A DNA stretch of 32,093 nucleotides from NCBI GenBank assembly GCA_947487325.1, contig CANKWG010000003.1:1-32093 (forward strand), written 5' to 3'. Origin of the DNA: Oxalobacteraceae bacterium (lineage in GTDB: Bacteria; Pseudomonadota; Gammaproteobacteria; Burkholderiales; Burkholderiaceae_D). The notes below the pieces were generated by a model. It saw only the letters and a program-made list of their open reading frames with translations. It did not search any database and was not told where the DNA came from. The position numbers were made by a program, and so were the translations under genes. Positions 1-9,600 of this stretch are shown here, in pieces (position 1 is the stretch's first letter; every line of letters starts with the position of its first letter).

Positions 1-1
1 A

Positions 2-115
2 GGGACCGGCCATGTGTTCAATTTAGGTCATGGTATTTCTCAATTTACCCCACCCGACGCTGTAACCGCCATGGTGTCAGCAGTCCACGAGATCAGCCGC
101 CAGTTGCGCGCCTGA
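2..115 (+). CDS. hemE: Uroporphyrinogen decarboxylase, C-terminal end (partial, runs off the left edge)
   Basis: Frame from nt 2 reads [37 protein letters not shown], matching the HemE C-terminal motif ([13 protein letters not shown]); adjacent to priA as in Burkholderiales. Confidence 0.9.
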   Translation, partial: GTGHVFNLGHGISQFTPPDAVTAMVSAVHEISRQLRA

Positions 116-130
116 TCAGGCTCATCTAAA

Positions 131-169
131 GATCGGGGTGCTGTTGTTGCATGTTTTAGCACCTCGATC
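131..169. other. Hairpin downstream of hemE (12-bp stem with one G-U pair, 15-nt loop); possible terminator without a clear U-tract
   Basis: GATCGGGGTGCT(131-142) / AGCACCTCGATC(158-169). Confidence 0.45.
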
Positions 170-176
170 CGTCCAG

Positions 177-812
177 TTATGCACAAGTAAGGCACATACC
201 GACCGAATCAAGTACTTGCACAAACTTATCAATCTCGCGTCTAGGTATGAGAGCCAACCCATTGATTCATTTAAATAAATTAATTCAACGATGACTGTTC
301 GTTGATCGGCGGCTTGATCACAGAAAACAAAGCGCGCTAAACGAGGGCACATTGTTCACAAAGATATCCACAGGCAGTTAATAGCCGAAATCAATTTTGG
401 ACACCACAAAGAAGCGCGATTGAGTCAGGCCACGGCATTCACGACAAAATCTTGACGGGTTGATAGGATTTTACCGCTCCAAAGGCGATACAAAACAGTG
501 ATGGGCTTATGCAAAACGCAGGTAACCAAGCATTGGACAACCCACACTTATTCACAAAAGTAGTCTTGTCAAGATGGCGGAAAAAAAAATCTAAAAATAT
601 TCCCTGGGTCTAACAACAATCGCTAAGTCCTTGATTTTTCATGGGCTTACCGTCTGCTTTCCAACGAGTCATTTTGTTGAACACCGCATGAACTCAGCGC
701 TTTGGCTTGTCAAGACCCAGTTACGCACAAAGTTATCCACAGAATTTGTGGATAGCGAAAAAATGTCTTTTGCGCCCGGGATTTAAATCAATTTTTAAAG
801 CATTACATTAAG
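177..812. other. Cluster of DnaA-box-like 9-mers with AT-rich tracts (oriC-like or DnaA-binding region)
   Basis: TTATGCACA 177-185, TTGTTCACA 352-360, ATATCCACA 364-372, TTATTCACA 548-556, TTACGCACA 721-729, TTATCCACA 733-741 and its inverted partner TGTGGATAG 747-755; AT-rich tracts at about 261-288, 578-600 and 781-812. Confidence 0.5.
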
Positions 813-966
813 TTGGGAAGAGGTTGAACAAAGTCGCATTTTTGGGGCAAGCTAGTAGATCTCAAAGTGCCGTTGGCCACAATCCCAAACTCCCGGTACT
901 ACTTTTTAATCCCAACCGACTGCATTTCTATCAACGCAGTGCTTCTTTAGCTCAAACTCGCTGTCT

Positions 967-3006
967 ATGCCGCCACCCACTCCTCGAATTCTGAAAATGG
1001 CGCTGGACACCCCGCTGGCCATCGAATTTGACTATCGATGGCAGCCAGAGTCCGCCGAAGATCCACCTCCGACCGTGGGCCAGTTGGCCCAAGTGCCATT
1101 CGGACGCAGAGAAGTCATGGGGCTCATTATTGCGATCCATGAGAGCAGTGATTATGCGCCCGAAAAAATTCGTGACATCACCGCAATACGTTACCAACTA
1201 CCTGCCTTGTCGACGCATTGGATCGCCCTGTCACGATTCGCGGCTGAATACTACCAGCGCCCGTTAGGCGAAGTGGTCTTGCCCTGCCTGCCAAAAAATC
1301 TAAGGGCCTTAAAATCTACGGCACTCGACAGCGCATTGAAGAAAGTCACAGCGCCTGCGAGCTTAACGACTTCAGAACCTTCGCTTGTACCCCAACTCAA
1401 CCAAGACCAGCAAGCGGCAGTCGATGAAATCACAGCAGTTAGTAGTTACAGCACGACCTTGCTTTTCGGCGTGACCGGCAGTGGAAAAACCGAAGTCTAT
1501 TTGCGAAGTGCAGAAAAAATTCTTGAGCGCGAACGCCAACAGGGAAGGCGCGCGCAAGTATTGATACTGGTACCCGAAATCAATCTGACGCCACAACTCG
1601 AGAACAGCGTACGGGCGCGCTTTCCCGAACTGAATGTGGTTTCACTGCATAGTCAACTCTCCGAGGGCGAGCGCACCCGTAGTTGGCTATCAGCCCACCT
1701 CGGGAGTGCTGCCATCGTCCTCGGCACTCGCCTTGCCGTGCTCGCCTCCATGCCCGATCTGAAACTGATCGTCGTCGACGAAGAGCATGACCCCTCGTAT
1801 AAACAACAGGAAGGTTTACGTTATTCGGCGCGCGATCTCGCGATTTGGCGCGCGCGCGACTTGAACATTCCGGTCGTCCTCGGGTCAGCAACGCCGTCAA
1901 TGGAGAGCTGGCATCACGCAGAAAGCGGCCGTTATCGAAAACTCGCCCTAACCCAGCGCGCTGCTGCGCAAGCAGTGTTACCCAACATATCGCTGATCGA
2001 CATGGAGCGAATCAAGGCAAGCGAAGGCTTGGCGCCGCCACTCATTGCCGCTATACGCGAGCGATTAGCGCGTGGCGAGCAATCGCTTTTGTTTCTCAAT
2101 CGTCGCGGCTACGCGCCTGTCGTGCATTGTGATGCATGTGGGTGGATCAGCAATTGCCAGCGATGTACCGCATTCATGGTGCTGCACAAACCAGAACGTC
2201 GTTTGCGCTGTCATCACTGCAGTCTTGAGCTCAGGATACCCGCATCTTGTCCCACTTGCGGCAATGTGGATTTGCAGCCGCTAGGACGTGGCACCCAACG
2301 TATTGAAGAATATTTACACACACTGTTCCCTGAAGCGCGCGTGCTTAGAATCGATGCTGACTCCACCAGAAAAAAAGGCAGTGCACAAGCGGCCTTCGAA
2401 ACGGTACATCGCGGTGAAGTCGATATTCTCCTAGGCACGCAAATGGTCGCAAAGGGCCATGACTTCCAGCGCCTGACGCTGGTGGGAGTCATCAATCCAG
2501 ATACCGCCTTGTTTTCGCATGATTACCGGGCCGGCGAGCGTTTGTTTGCGCAGCTCATGCAGGTCGCAGGCAGGGCGGGCAGGGCGGGTCAGATGTCCAA
2601 GAGTGAAGTGCTGGTTCAAACCCGCTACGCGCAGCATCCGCTGTATCGCGCACTGCTAAAGCATGACTTTCCAGGCTTTGCGTCAGCTACTTTGGAAGAG
2701 CGTCGCAGCGCCGGCTTACCACCTTATGTCTTTCAGGCCTTGCTCAGAGCGGAATCAAAAACCTTGACGAATGCTCTGGAATTTTTGCAGCAGGCGCGGG
2801 CGCTATTGCCCCATCCTGGTATTGTCATCAATGACCCAGTGCCCATGACGATGACGCGTGTCGCGGGCGTCGAACGAGCGCAGTTATTGCTGGAGTCGAA
2901 TGCGAGAGCAACCTTGCAGAACTTTCTGAAGCTTTGGGTGCAGGAGCTACGCAAACATCCTAGCCGTCTACGCTGGACGCTCGAAGTCGATCCGATTGAT
3001 ATCTAA
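967..3006 (+). CDS. priA: Primosomal protein N' (replication restart helicase PriA)
   Basis: 679 aa; GVTGSGKTEVY Walker A, VVDEEHD, Cys-rich zinc-binding region CDACGWISNCQRCTAFMVLHKPERRLRCHHC, LLGTQMVAKGHDF. Confidence 0.95.
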   Translation: MPPPTPRILKMALDTPLAIEFDYRWQPESAEDPPPTVGQLAQVPFGRREVMGLIIAIHESSDYAPEKIRDITAIRYQLPALSTHWIALSRFAAEYYQRPLGEVVLPCLPKNLRALKSTALDSALKKVTAPASLTTSEPSLVPQLNQDQQAAVDEITAVSSYSTTLLFGVTGSGKTEVYLRSAEKILERERQQGRRAQVLILVPEINLTPQLENSVRARFPELNVVSLHSQLSEGERTRSWLSAHLGSAAIVLGTRLAVLASMPDLKLIVVDEEHDPSYKQQEGLRYSARDLAIWRARDLNIPVVLGSATPSMESWHHAESGRYRKLALTQRAAAQAVLPNISLIDMERIKASEGLAPPLIAAIRERLARGEQSLLFLNRRGYAPVVHCDACGWISNCQRCTAFMVLHKPERRLRCHHCSLELRIPASCPTCGNVDLQPLGRGTQRIEEYLHTLFPEARVLRIDADSTRKKGSAQAAFETVHRGEVDILLGTQMVAKGHDFQRLTLVGVINPDTALFSHDYRAGERLFAQLMQVAGRAGRAGQMSKSEVLVQTRYAQHPLYRALLKHDFPGFASATLEERRSAGLPPYVFQALLRAESKTLTNALEFLQQARALLPHPGIVINDPVPMTMTRVAGVERAQLLLESNARATLQNFLKLWVQELRKHPSRLRWTLEVDPIDI

Positions 3007-3109
3007 GCTCAAAACCGTAGCGAGCTTTGGAACGCGCAAAACGTCTGCAGAAATAAGAGGGAAATACGGTGCATACCGAAGCCCCCGAAATTTCGACGCA
3101 AGTGAAATT

Positions 3110-3592
3110 TTATTGAATCGGCGAATCCAACTGACCTTCTTCGGCCAACTGCCGGATCATACGTATCGTATCGATATCGGATTCTTTATAGGCATTGCGT
3201 CGAAAGTCGTTGTAAAAAGATTCTTCTGCTGTTTCAGGCGTATCCAGATGATCATCGTAGGCAAACCTGACAAACAATGCGCCAGCTTGCGGCTCTTCTA
3301 TTGTCATCGTCAGATCCGACGCAGGTATGTCGTTCTGCTGTGGCACATGGTAATGAACCTGATCCAGCAATTTGAATCGCACTTCATCAATCACCTCGAG
3401 TTTTCCGAAGTAAAGCGTGCGTGACATCCCCTCTGCCGAACGCGCTGTAATCTCGCAGCTATCGAGGCCAATAAGAAACAGCGTCGGGCGCTCCGCTCGC
3501 AGCACAAGACCGTGCCAAAGTTGGGAGCGGCTGAGCGGGGTAATCATGGGATTACCCAAATTGTTGATTTCGATGAGATGGGTGAATTTCAT
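3110..3592 (-). CDS. DUF1857 / AtaL-like SRPBCC family protein
   Basis: MKFTHLIEINNLGNPMITPLSRSQLWHGLVLRAERP...; the ORF track starts at 3619, but MKFTHLIEIN at 3592 is the more likely start. Confidence 0.65.
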   Translation of the reverse strand: MKFTHLIEINNLGNPMITPLSRSQLWHGLVLRAERPTLFLIGLDSCEITARSAEGMSRTLYFGKLEVIDEVRFKLLDQVHYHVPQQNDIPASDLTMTIEEPQAGALFVRFAYDDHLDTPETAEESFYNDFRRNAYKESDIDTIRMIRQLAEEGQLDSPIQ

Positions 3593-3690
3593 TGCGGCGT
3601 CCTCGTCATGCGCAGTCACTTTATCACGCTCGGCAGCAAGACTTTCGATACAATGACGCGCTTGCCCACCTGCCTCACGCCGATTCCCTC

Positions 3691-5742
3691 ATGCAGCACG
3701 GTCTCAACCCTCCACAGCGAATCGCCGTCGACTATATCGATGGCCCTTGCCTCGTACTGGCAGGCGCCGGATCGGGTAAGACACGCGTCATTACGCAGAA
3801 AATCGTGCACCTGATTGAGTCTTGCAATTATGAGCCGCGCAACATTGCGGCGCTGACCTTTACTAACAAAGCTGCACTCGAAATGCGCGAGCGGGTTGGC
3901 AAACTGCTGCGTGAGCCCGGACAGGCCAAACAACTGACGGTCTCCACATTTCACTCACTTGGTGTCCATATTTTGCGGCGTGAAGCTCAGGCGCTGGGCC
4001 TCAAAGAGCGCTTCTCGATCATGGACAGCACTGATTGCTTTGCTATCGTGCAGGATCTGTCGGCGACCACGGACAAAGGTGTCATTCGTCGTATTCAAAA
4101 TGCCATGTCCCTTTGGAAGAACGCATTGCTCACGCCTGAGCAAGCGGTGGCTCAAGCAAGCACCGAAGATGAGGCTCAGGCAGCGCGTATTTATCGCAGC
4201 TATGTTGCGACCTTGTCGAGTTATCAGGCCGTTGATTTTGACGATCTCATTCGCTTGCCTGTCGAACTGTTTCGTCAGGATGAGGCCGCACGGGATCGCT
4301 GGCAGCGCCGGCTTCGCTATCTTCTGCTCGATGAATATCAGGACACCAATACCTGTCAGTACGAACTCGTGAAGCTGCTGGTCACCGGACCTGGCAAGAA
4401 ACCCATGTTCACGGCCGTCGGTGATGATGATCAGGCGATTTATGCATGGCGTGGCGCGACTATGGAAAACCTGCGCACGCTTCAGGATGATTTTCCTGAT
4501 TTAAAGCTCATCAAGCTCGAGCAAAACTATCGCTCCAGCACCCGTATTCTTCAAGCGGCCAATGCCGTCATCGCCAACAATCCGAAGTTATTCGAGAAAT
4601 CACTTTGGTCCGAGCATGGAGCAGGCGATCCGGTCAAGGTAATGGCCATGGACGATGACGAAGCCGAAGCGGATCAGGTGGTCATCATGCTTTCTGCTCA
4701 CAAGTTTGAACGCCGTGCGAAGTTTTCTGATTATGCGATTCTGTATCGCGGCAATCACCAATCGCGCGCGCTGGAAAAAGCCTTGCGCCGTGAGCGCATC
4801 CCGTATGTGATGTCAGGGGGTCAGAGTTTTTTTGATCGCGCTGAAATCAAAGACATCATTAGTTATCTACGACTCATTGCGAATACGGATGATGATCCAG
4901 CGTTCATCCGTGCTGTGACGACGCCACGTCGCGGCGTAGGCCAGGCCACGCTGGAAGCGCTGGGCGAATTTTCCCGGCAATGGCAATGCTCATTATTCGA
5001 AGCGGTATTCAAGGGCGGTATCGAGGCGCGCATGAATGAACGCCAGCTAGCACCCTTGCGCGAGTTCTGTGATTTCATCAATCAGCTCGAAGCCCGTGCA
5101 ACGCGCGTCGGTGCGGCAGGTACCGGAGAAAATGCCGGTGCCGTTCTGGATGACATGATGAAAGTCATCGACTATGAAGTTTATTTGTATGCCACATTCG
5201 ATGACAAACAGGCGCAAGAGAAATGGCAAAACGTACTCGATTTCACCGGATGGCTGAAAGAAAAAGGCAACGGCGGTCGTGATCCAGATGGCCCTGAAAA
5301 ATCGCTGCTCGAGCTCACGCAAATGGTGGCGCTGATGAGCATGCTGGAGGGCCGCGATCAGGAACCCGATGCCGTGCGCCTGTCCACTTTGCACGCAGCC
5401 AAGGGACTGGAGTTTGGTCATGTGTTCATGATCGGTGTTGAAGAAGGCATCCTGCCGCATAAGGGTGATCCGGATGCGCCGGCCGAACTGCTGGTGCAAC
5501 GCATCGAAGAGGAACGCCGGCTCATGTATGTCGGCATTACGCGTGCGCAGCGCAGCCTGACGCTTACCTGGTGCAAGAAACGCAAACGGGCACGCGATAG
5601 CATGCCTTGCGAAGTATCTCGTTTCATCAAGGAGATGCGCCTGGACGAGGGCGACGCCCTGCCCGAGGAACACGAGGTAATGACACCTCAGGACAGGCTG
5701 GCTGGCCTCAAGGCCTTGTTGCAAAAGCCCAGAGCGGCCTGA
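3691..5742 (+). CDS. rep: UvrD/Rep-family ATP-dependent DNA helicase
   Basis: MQHGLNPPQRIAVDYIDGPCLVLAGAGSGKTRVITQKI; LLDEYQDTN; GDDDQAIYAWRGA; ITRAQRSLTLTW. Start set at Met34 of the listed ORF. Confidence 0.92.
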   Translation: MQHGLNPPQRIAVDYIDGPCLVLAGAGSGKTRVITQKIVHLIESCNYEPRNIAALTFTNKAALEMRERVGKLLREPGQAKQLTVSTFHSLGVHILRREAQALGLKERFSIMDSTDCFAIVQDLSATTDKGVIRRIQNAMSLWKNALLTPEQAVAQASTEDEAQAARIYRSYVATLSSYQAVDFDDLIRLPVELFRQDEAARDRWQRRLRYLLLDEYQDTNTCQYELVKLLVTGPGKKPMFTAVGDDDQAIYAWRGATMENLRTLQDDFPDLKLIKLEQNYRSSTRILQAANAVIANNPKLFEKSLWSEHGAGDPVKVMAMDDDEAEADQVVIMLSAHKFERRAKFSDYAILYRGNHQSRALEKALRRERIPYVMSGGQSFFDRAEIKDIISYLRLIANTDDDPAFIRAVTTPRRGVGQATLEALGEFSRQWQCSLFEAVFKGGIEARMNERQLAPLREFCDFINQLEARATRVGAAGTGENAGAVLDDMMKVIDYEVYLYATFDDKQAQEKWQNVLDFTGWLKEKGNGGRDPDGPEKSLLELTQMVALMSMLEGRDQEPDAVRLSTLHAAKGLEFGHVFMIGVEEGILPHKGDPDAPAELLVQRIEEERRLMYVGITRAQRSLTLTWCKKRKRARDSMPCEVSRFIKEMRLDEGDALPEEHEVMTPQDRLAGLKALLQKPRAA

Positions 5743-5745
5743 TTC

Positions 5746-5931
5746 ATGCCTGATCATGGTAAGTCAGGGAGTGGCTTTCGTAACCCCCACAACCTTCCCG
5801 TCAAAGTCTGCGTGCAATGCGCGCGACCATTTACCTGGCGCAAAAAGTGGGCGTCAAATTGGCCCGAGATCAGGTATTGCTCCGACGCCTGTCGCAAACT
5901 GGCGCCCCGAGCCACCAAGCCAAGCACATAA
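5746..5931 (+). CDS. DUF2256-like small protein with CxxC...CxxxC zinc-finger-like motif
   Basis: NLPVKVCVQCARPFTWRKKWASNWPEIRYCSDACRK. Confidence 0.75.
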   Translation: MPDHGKSGSGFRNPHNLPVKVCVQCARPFTWRKKWASNWPEIRYCSDACRKLAPRATKPST

Positions 5932-6042
5932 TTCAATGTCGCTGCCTGCAGACCCGAAAAGTCTGTATCGAGGCGGTCGACGTAGCATAAAATTCACCCG
6001 TCAATTCTCTGCGAAACCCCAGGTAGTCAAACCAATGAAAGC

Positions 6043-6255
6043 ATGACCATGGAACTCGATGAACGGCTGGTCAACCTCGAGATCAAGCTCGCCAGTCAGG
6101 ATGATCTTCTCGATACCCTGAATCAGACTATCTATCGTCAGCAGAAAAAGATCGATGAACTCGATGCGCTATGCGCAGCGCTGGCACGTCGCATGACTGA
6201 ATTACCCACACAGGCAAGCGGCTCGCTACCGCATGATAAGCCACCGCATTACTGA
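6043..6255 (+). CDS. slyX: SlyX family protein
   Basis: ELDERLVNLEIKLASQDDLLDTLNQTIYRQQKKIDEL coiled coil, PHDKPPHY C-terminus. Confidence 0.88.
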   Translation: MTMELDERLVNLEIKLASQDDLLDTLNQTIYRQQKKIDELDALCAALARRMTELPTQASGSLPHDKPPHY

Positions 6256-6259
6256 TCTA

Positions 6260-6589
6260 ATGATGAACGAAAAAATTCTGGCGTCATTGCGCGCCGAACT
6301 CAATGAGCAAACAGCGCAAATGCAATGGAGTGAACTGGAGCGCTATTTCGCAGGTGGCACCCTGATCAGTGTCGCGGCTGAACTTGACCTGATTGATGTC
6401 GGCGCGCGTATCGCGGCTGATGACAAGGCAAGTGTGCAGGACTGGATGAAGGCAGAGCTCTTGCATCGCGTGAACGATGCGCAGGCCCTGCAATGGCTGG
6501 CTCAGGATGCCTTGTTATGGACGGTGGTGGTCAAGCCCTGGATACTTGTTCAGCATGAGCGCCGGGTCCCGGCGGATGCTGCCCATTGA
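6260..6589 (+). CDS. DUF2288 family protein
   Basis: MMNEKILASLRAELNEQTAQMQWSELERYFAGGTLI..LDLIDVGARIAADD..WTVVVKPWILVQH. Confidence 0.65.
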   Translation: MMNEKILASLRAELNEQTAQMQWSELERYFAGGTLISVAAELDLIDVGARIAADDKASVQDWMKAELLHRVNDAQALQWLAQDALLWTVVVKPWILVQHERRVPADAAH

Positions 6590-6620
6590 TGCATGAATAC
6601 TCAAAAGCGCGAGTGAGCCC

Positions 6621-7382
6621 ATGAGCATCAGCTGGTTCTTCACGAATTTGCTGGCAGCTTTTGTGTTGCCGCCATTGTCGTTGGTGATTCTGGGTGGCCT
6701 AGGCTGGTGGCTGTCAAAGCGTTTTCGATTTACGGGAAACGCTATCATCATTACGTCAATCGGCCTGCTGCTGGCTCTGTCCACCGGTGCCGGGTCGCGT
6801 TTGCTGGTGGCGCCGCTGGAAAACCGTTTGCTTCCGGTACCGAACCCAAAGATGGTCGATGCAAAGGCGATCGTGATTCTTGGTGCTGGCCGTTCGTTTG
6901 CTGCGCCCGAGGATGGCAATCGGCATCAACCCAGCACACAGACACTGGCGCGATTGCGCCATGGAGCGCGCCTTCACCGCCTGACGGGCTTACCCGTGCT
7001 CGTCAGTGGCGGCGCACCTGACCGGGGCGGCGAGAGTGAGGCAGCCGTGATGGCAAGGGCCTTGCGAGAAGATTTTCAAATTCCGGTGCGCTGGATTGAA
7101 GATACGTCTGAGAACACGGCACAAAATGCCGCGCATGCAGCGACGATGTTGCGAGAGGCGGGCATTGATCGCGTATTGCTCGTCACCGATGCAATTCATA
7201 TGTCGCGTGCGATGCAGATATTTTCTGGGACTGGTTTGTCCCCGGTGCGGGCCCCCACCGATTTTTTTTCTCGAAAAAATTTGTCGGCGGAGGACTTCAT
7301 TCCGAATCCTAGATTCTTAAAGCAGAGTCATTACGCATTGCATGAATGGATAGGTATGCTCTGGTATCGACTCAGGCACTAA
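6621..7382 (+). CDS. YdcF/SanA (DUF218) family membrane-associated protein
   Basis: N-terminal TM segments; AIVILGAGR, PVLVSGGAPDRGGESEAAVMARAL, ENTAQNAAHAATML motifs. Confidence 0.82.
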   Translation: MSISWFFTNLLAAFVLPPLSLVILGGLGWWLSKRFRFTGNAIIITSIGLLLALSTGAGSRLLVAPLENRLLPVPNPKMVDAKAIVILGAGRSFAAPEDGNRHQPSTQTLARLRHGARLHRLTGLPVLVSGGAPDRGGESEAAVMARALREDFQIPVRWIEDTSENTAQNAAHAATMLREAGIDRVLLVTDAIHMSRAMQIFSGTGLSPVRAPTDFFSRKNLSAEDFIPNPRFLKQSHYALHEWIGMLWYRLRH

Positions 7383-7432
7383 GCAGGCCATTATATTTTT
7401 TCAGACAAGAATCGCGGCGGCGATCCACAAAC

Positions 7433-7470
7433 AAAAATCCCGGCATGCACATCACAAGCCGGGATTTTTT
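7433..7470. terminator. Bidirectional intrinsic terminator between the convergent ydcF-like and cytochrome c genes
   Basis: AAAAATCCCGGC (7433-7444), 13-nt loop, GCCGGGATTTTTT (7458-7470); U-tract on both strands. Confidence 0.88.
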
Positions 7471-7488
7471 GTCAGAAAAAACGACGTT

Positions 7489-7998
7489 TTACTTTGCTGC
7501 GGGTTCCTTGAACTTTGCACCACTCGCGTTGGCCATGTGTACTACAGCGCGTGCGATTTCAAGATCATCGAGATCAGGATTGCCGCCTTTGGCGGGCATG
7601 CCGCGGATGCCCTTGATCGCGTGCGACACCAGCGTGTCGTAGCCTTGTCCAATGCGCTTGGACCATGCGCCGCCGTCACCCATTTTTGGAGCGCCGGCAG
7701 CACCACTGCCATGACAGGCAACGCATGCAGCGTTATAAACTTCAGCGCCTGCCTTTAGCTGGCGTGGTGCGCTTGCATCCACCAACGTAAAGCCTTCATC
7801 AGCGACTGGCTTCAAACGTGCCGCGATCGCTTCCGGTGATTGTCCATTGGAGCCGGCACCAACTTTCGGTGCGCTGTCTACGTATTTCACCAGCAATACG
7901 ATGACAATAATAGGAACCACAAAGCCGGCCACTACGGCGGCGATTAATTGGTTAGGTGTTTTAACAACGGATTCGTGCTCGTCGTGCGCGTCGCTCAT
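7489..7998 (-). CDS. Membrane-anchored c-type cytochrome, cytochrome c5-like
   Basis: N-terminal TM; CVACHGSGAAGAPKMGD heme motif; GIRGMPAKGGNPDLDDLEIARAVVHM. Confidence 0.87.
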   Translation of the reverse strand: MSDAHDEHESVVKTPNQLIAAVVAGFVVPIIVIVLLVKYVDSAPKVGAGSNGQSPEAIAARLKPVADEGFTLVDASAPRQLKAGAEVYNAACVACHGSGAAGAPKMGDGGAWSKRIGQGYDTLVSHAIKGIRGMPAKGGNPDLDDLEIARAVVHMANASGAKFKEPAAK

Positions 7999-8192
7999 GA
8001 TGTCCTCGGAGTATATTCAGCCTGCTGCACGGTCGTCTTGGGCCATGTGACCAGCCGGCTTGGCTAGCTAAGAATTACAAGCCCGTGATTATAGACGAAG
8101 CGCTACAATTTGACCTTGTGCGGCTCGTCGCTTCGTGGACTGCCCGACCGAAACCCGGTATCCTTGCCGCTCTTCTGAAGTACCCAAACCGC

Positions 8193-8268
8193 GCGGCTGT
8201 AGCTCAGTGGATAGAGTATTGGCCTCCGAAGCCAAGGGTCGCTGGTTCGATTCCAGCCAGCCGCGCCA
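8193..8268 (+). tRNA. tRNA-Arg (anticodon CCG)
   Basis: GCGGCTG/CAGCCGC acceptor, TAGCTC D-arm, TTGGC-CTCCGAA-GCCAA anticodon arm, GCTGG-TTCGATT-CCAGC T-arm, G discriminator plus encoded CCA. Confidence 0.95.
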
Positions 8269-8492
8269 GCCCCCAAGAGCTCTTTCCAGACACATCGGCC
8301 CCATGCATTGCGCCGACGGTGTGCACTGTGGGGTCGAATGAGGCGGGCACTATCTGCGTTTAGTGCTTGACGCTCTTTTCAGCTGCGCTTTCCGCCCTTT
8401 AGAGGGACCCCTGTCGGTCCTGCGATGTGGCCTTCGATCCCCACCGATCAGCCCGCCCAATCAAACTGATAGATAACGGATTCAAAATCCGC

Positions 8493-9452
8493 TCAGGGCT
8501 GCTTCTCATCCCGTAGCAGTTTGAAATGGAAAGGCGTCGCCTTATCAGCGGTATCAATGCGGATGAGTACGGCATCGGCCTGACTTTCTCCCGGTACCAC
8601 CACCCGAACCAGCTGACTGAGCGGGTTGCCCTTGGCGTCCTTGAGCGGACGGTCGGTCAGATACTGGTGCGTATCGCCCTGAATCAGCAGCACTGGCTTT
8701 TCCCATGCGGCGACTTCTTCTGCGAGTACCGCGTTCCAGCGTACGAACCCCGAGCCTTTTCGGGGCTCGCCGAAGAACGTGTCTGCCTGCATAGCCAGCA
8801 CCACCGCTTCATCCCTATTGGCTTTTGCTTCGGCAAAAGTCTCCTTCAGCCACGCAATATTTGCGTACTCGCGCGCTGCAAACTCACTGGAGGAGGGTAG
8901 ACCTGGTTGCAGATTATTGTTCGAGCCCACCAGGTGCAGGGTTGCAAAGCGCACTTTGCCTTGCGACCAGCGACGATTTTCTACAAAGGAGGTAAATGAT
9001 TTTTGGCTGGACTGCGTCTGCAAAGGCAGTCGTTGTTTGCCCAGACTTTCGCTCGGCGAAAAAAACAGCTGACGAATTTTTTCCAGACGCTCCAGCGGAT
9101 CGTAGCGACCATTGCTGACCCGGTGGCAGTCTGTCCACTCATTGTCGCCGGGCGTATAAATCAGTGCGCGATCAAATCGGTCAAACAGCTGTCGCACGCT
9201 CAGAAAAGTTTCATCTGAACAGACAGTGCTGCCAGATTTGATGTCGCCCACGTGTATCGTGAACGACAGCGGCTGACCATTAAGTTTGTGAATCAGCCCA
9301 GCAAATTCTTCATGCGGTCCATAGGGAAGATCGCCAATGGCCGCGAAAGTAAACGACTGGGCGAATACTGAGGCAGGAAAAATCAGCGCGCTGGTCAACG
9401 CCAATGCGTTGAAGACTCTGGAAGCAAGCATAAGCGGGTCCGGTGATGACAT
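8493..9452 (-). CDS. Secreted calcineurin-like metallophosphoesterase
   Basis: Signal peptide ending ASVFAQ; AAIGDLPYG, HVGDIKSG, TPGDNEW, LLIQGDTHQY. Confidence 0.75.
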   Translation of the reverse strand: MSSPDPLMLASRVFNALALTSALIFPASVFAQSFTFAAIGDLPYGPHEEFAGLIHKLNGQPLSFTIHVGDIKSGSTVCSDETFLSVRQLFDRFDRALIYTPGDNEWTDCHRVSNGRYDPLERLEKIRQLFFSPSESLGKQRLPLQTQSSQKSFTSFVENRRWSQGKVRFATLHLVGSNNNLQPGLPSSSEFAAREYANIAWLKETFAEAKANRDEAVVLAMQADTFFGEPRKGSGFVRWNAVLAEEVAAWEKPVLLIQGDTHQYLTDRPLKDAKGNPLSQLVRVVVPGESQADAVLIRIDTADKATPFHFKLLRDEKQP

Positions 9453-9600
9453 CGTGCATCAGGGTGATGCCGACATGACCCGCCGATTCTACCGAACATT
9501 TCAGAATCGGTAGCCCACCATCACGCGACCCACCGTCGATTTAAGATGCAAGCTCTCGCTGCACACTTGCAAAGGAGTGCGCGAAAGAGCGACGCGGACA

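Noticed and set aside
5047-5757. 236-aa minus-strand ORF antisense to rep
   Set aside because: Shadow ORF over the conserved helicase C-terminus.
7258-7285. TTTTTTTTCTCGAAAAAA inverted repeat as a terminator
   Set aside because: Lies inside the ydcF-like coding sequence (DFFSRKNL); the real terminator is at 7433-7470.
8471-8495. tRNA-like anticodon stem-loop CGGA-TTCAAAA-TCCG near the metallophosphoesterase stop (possible tRNA fragment or integration scar)
   Set aside because: Only a 4-bp stem; no D-arm, T-arm or acceptor sequence around it on either strand.
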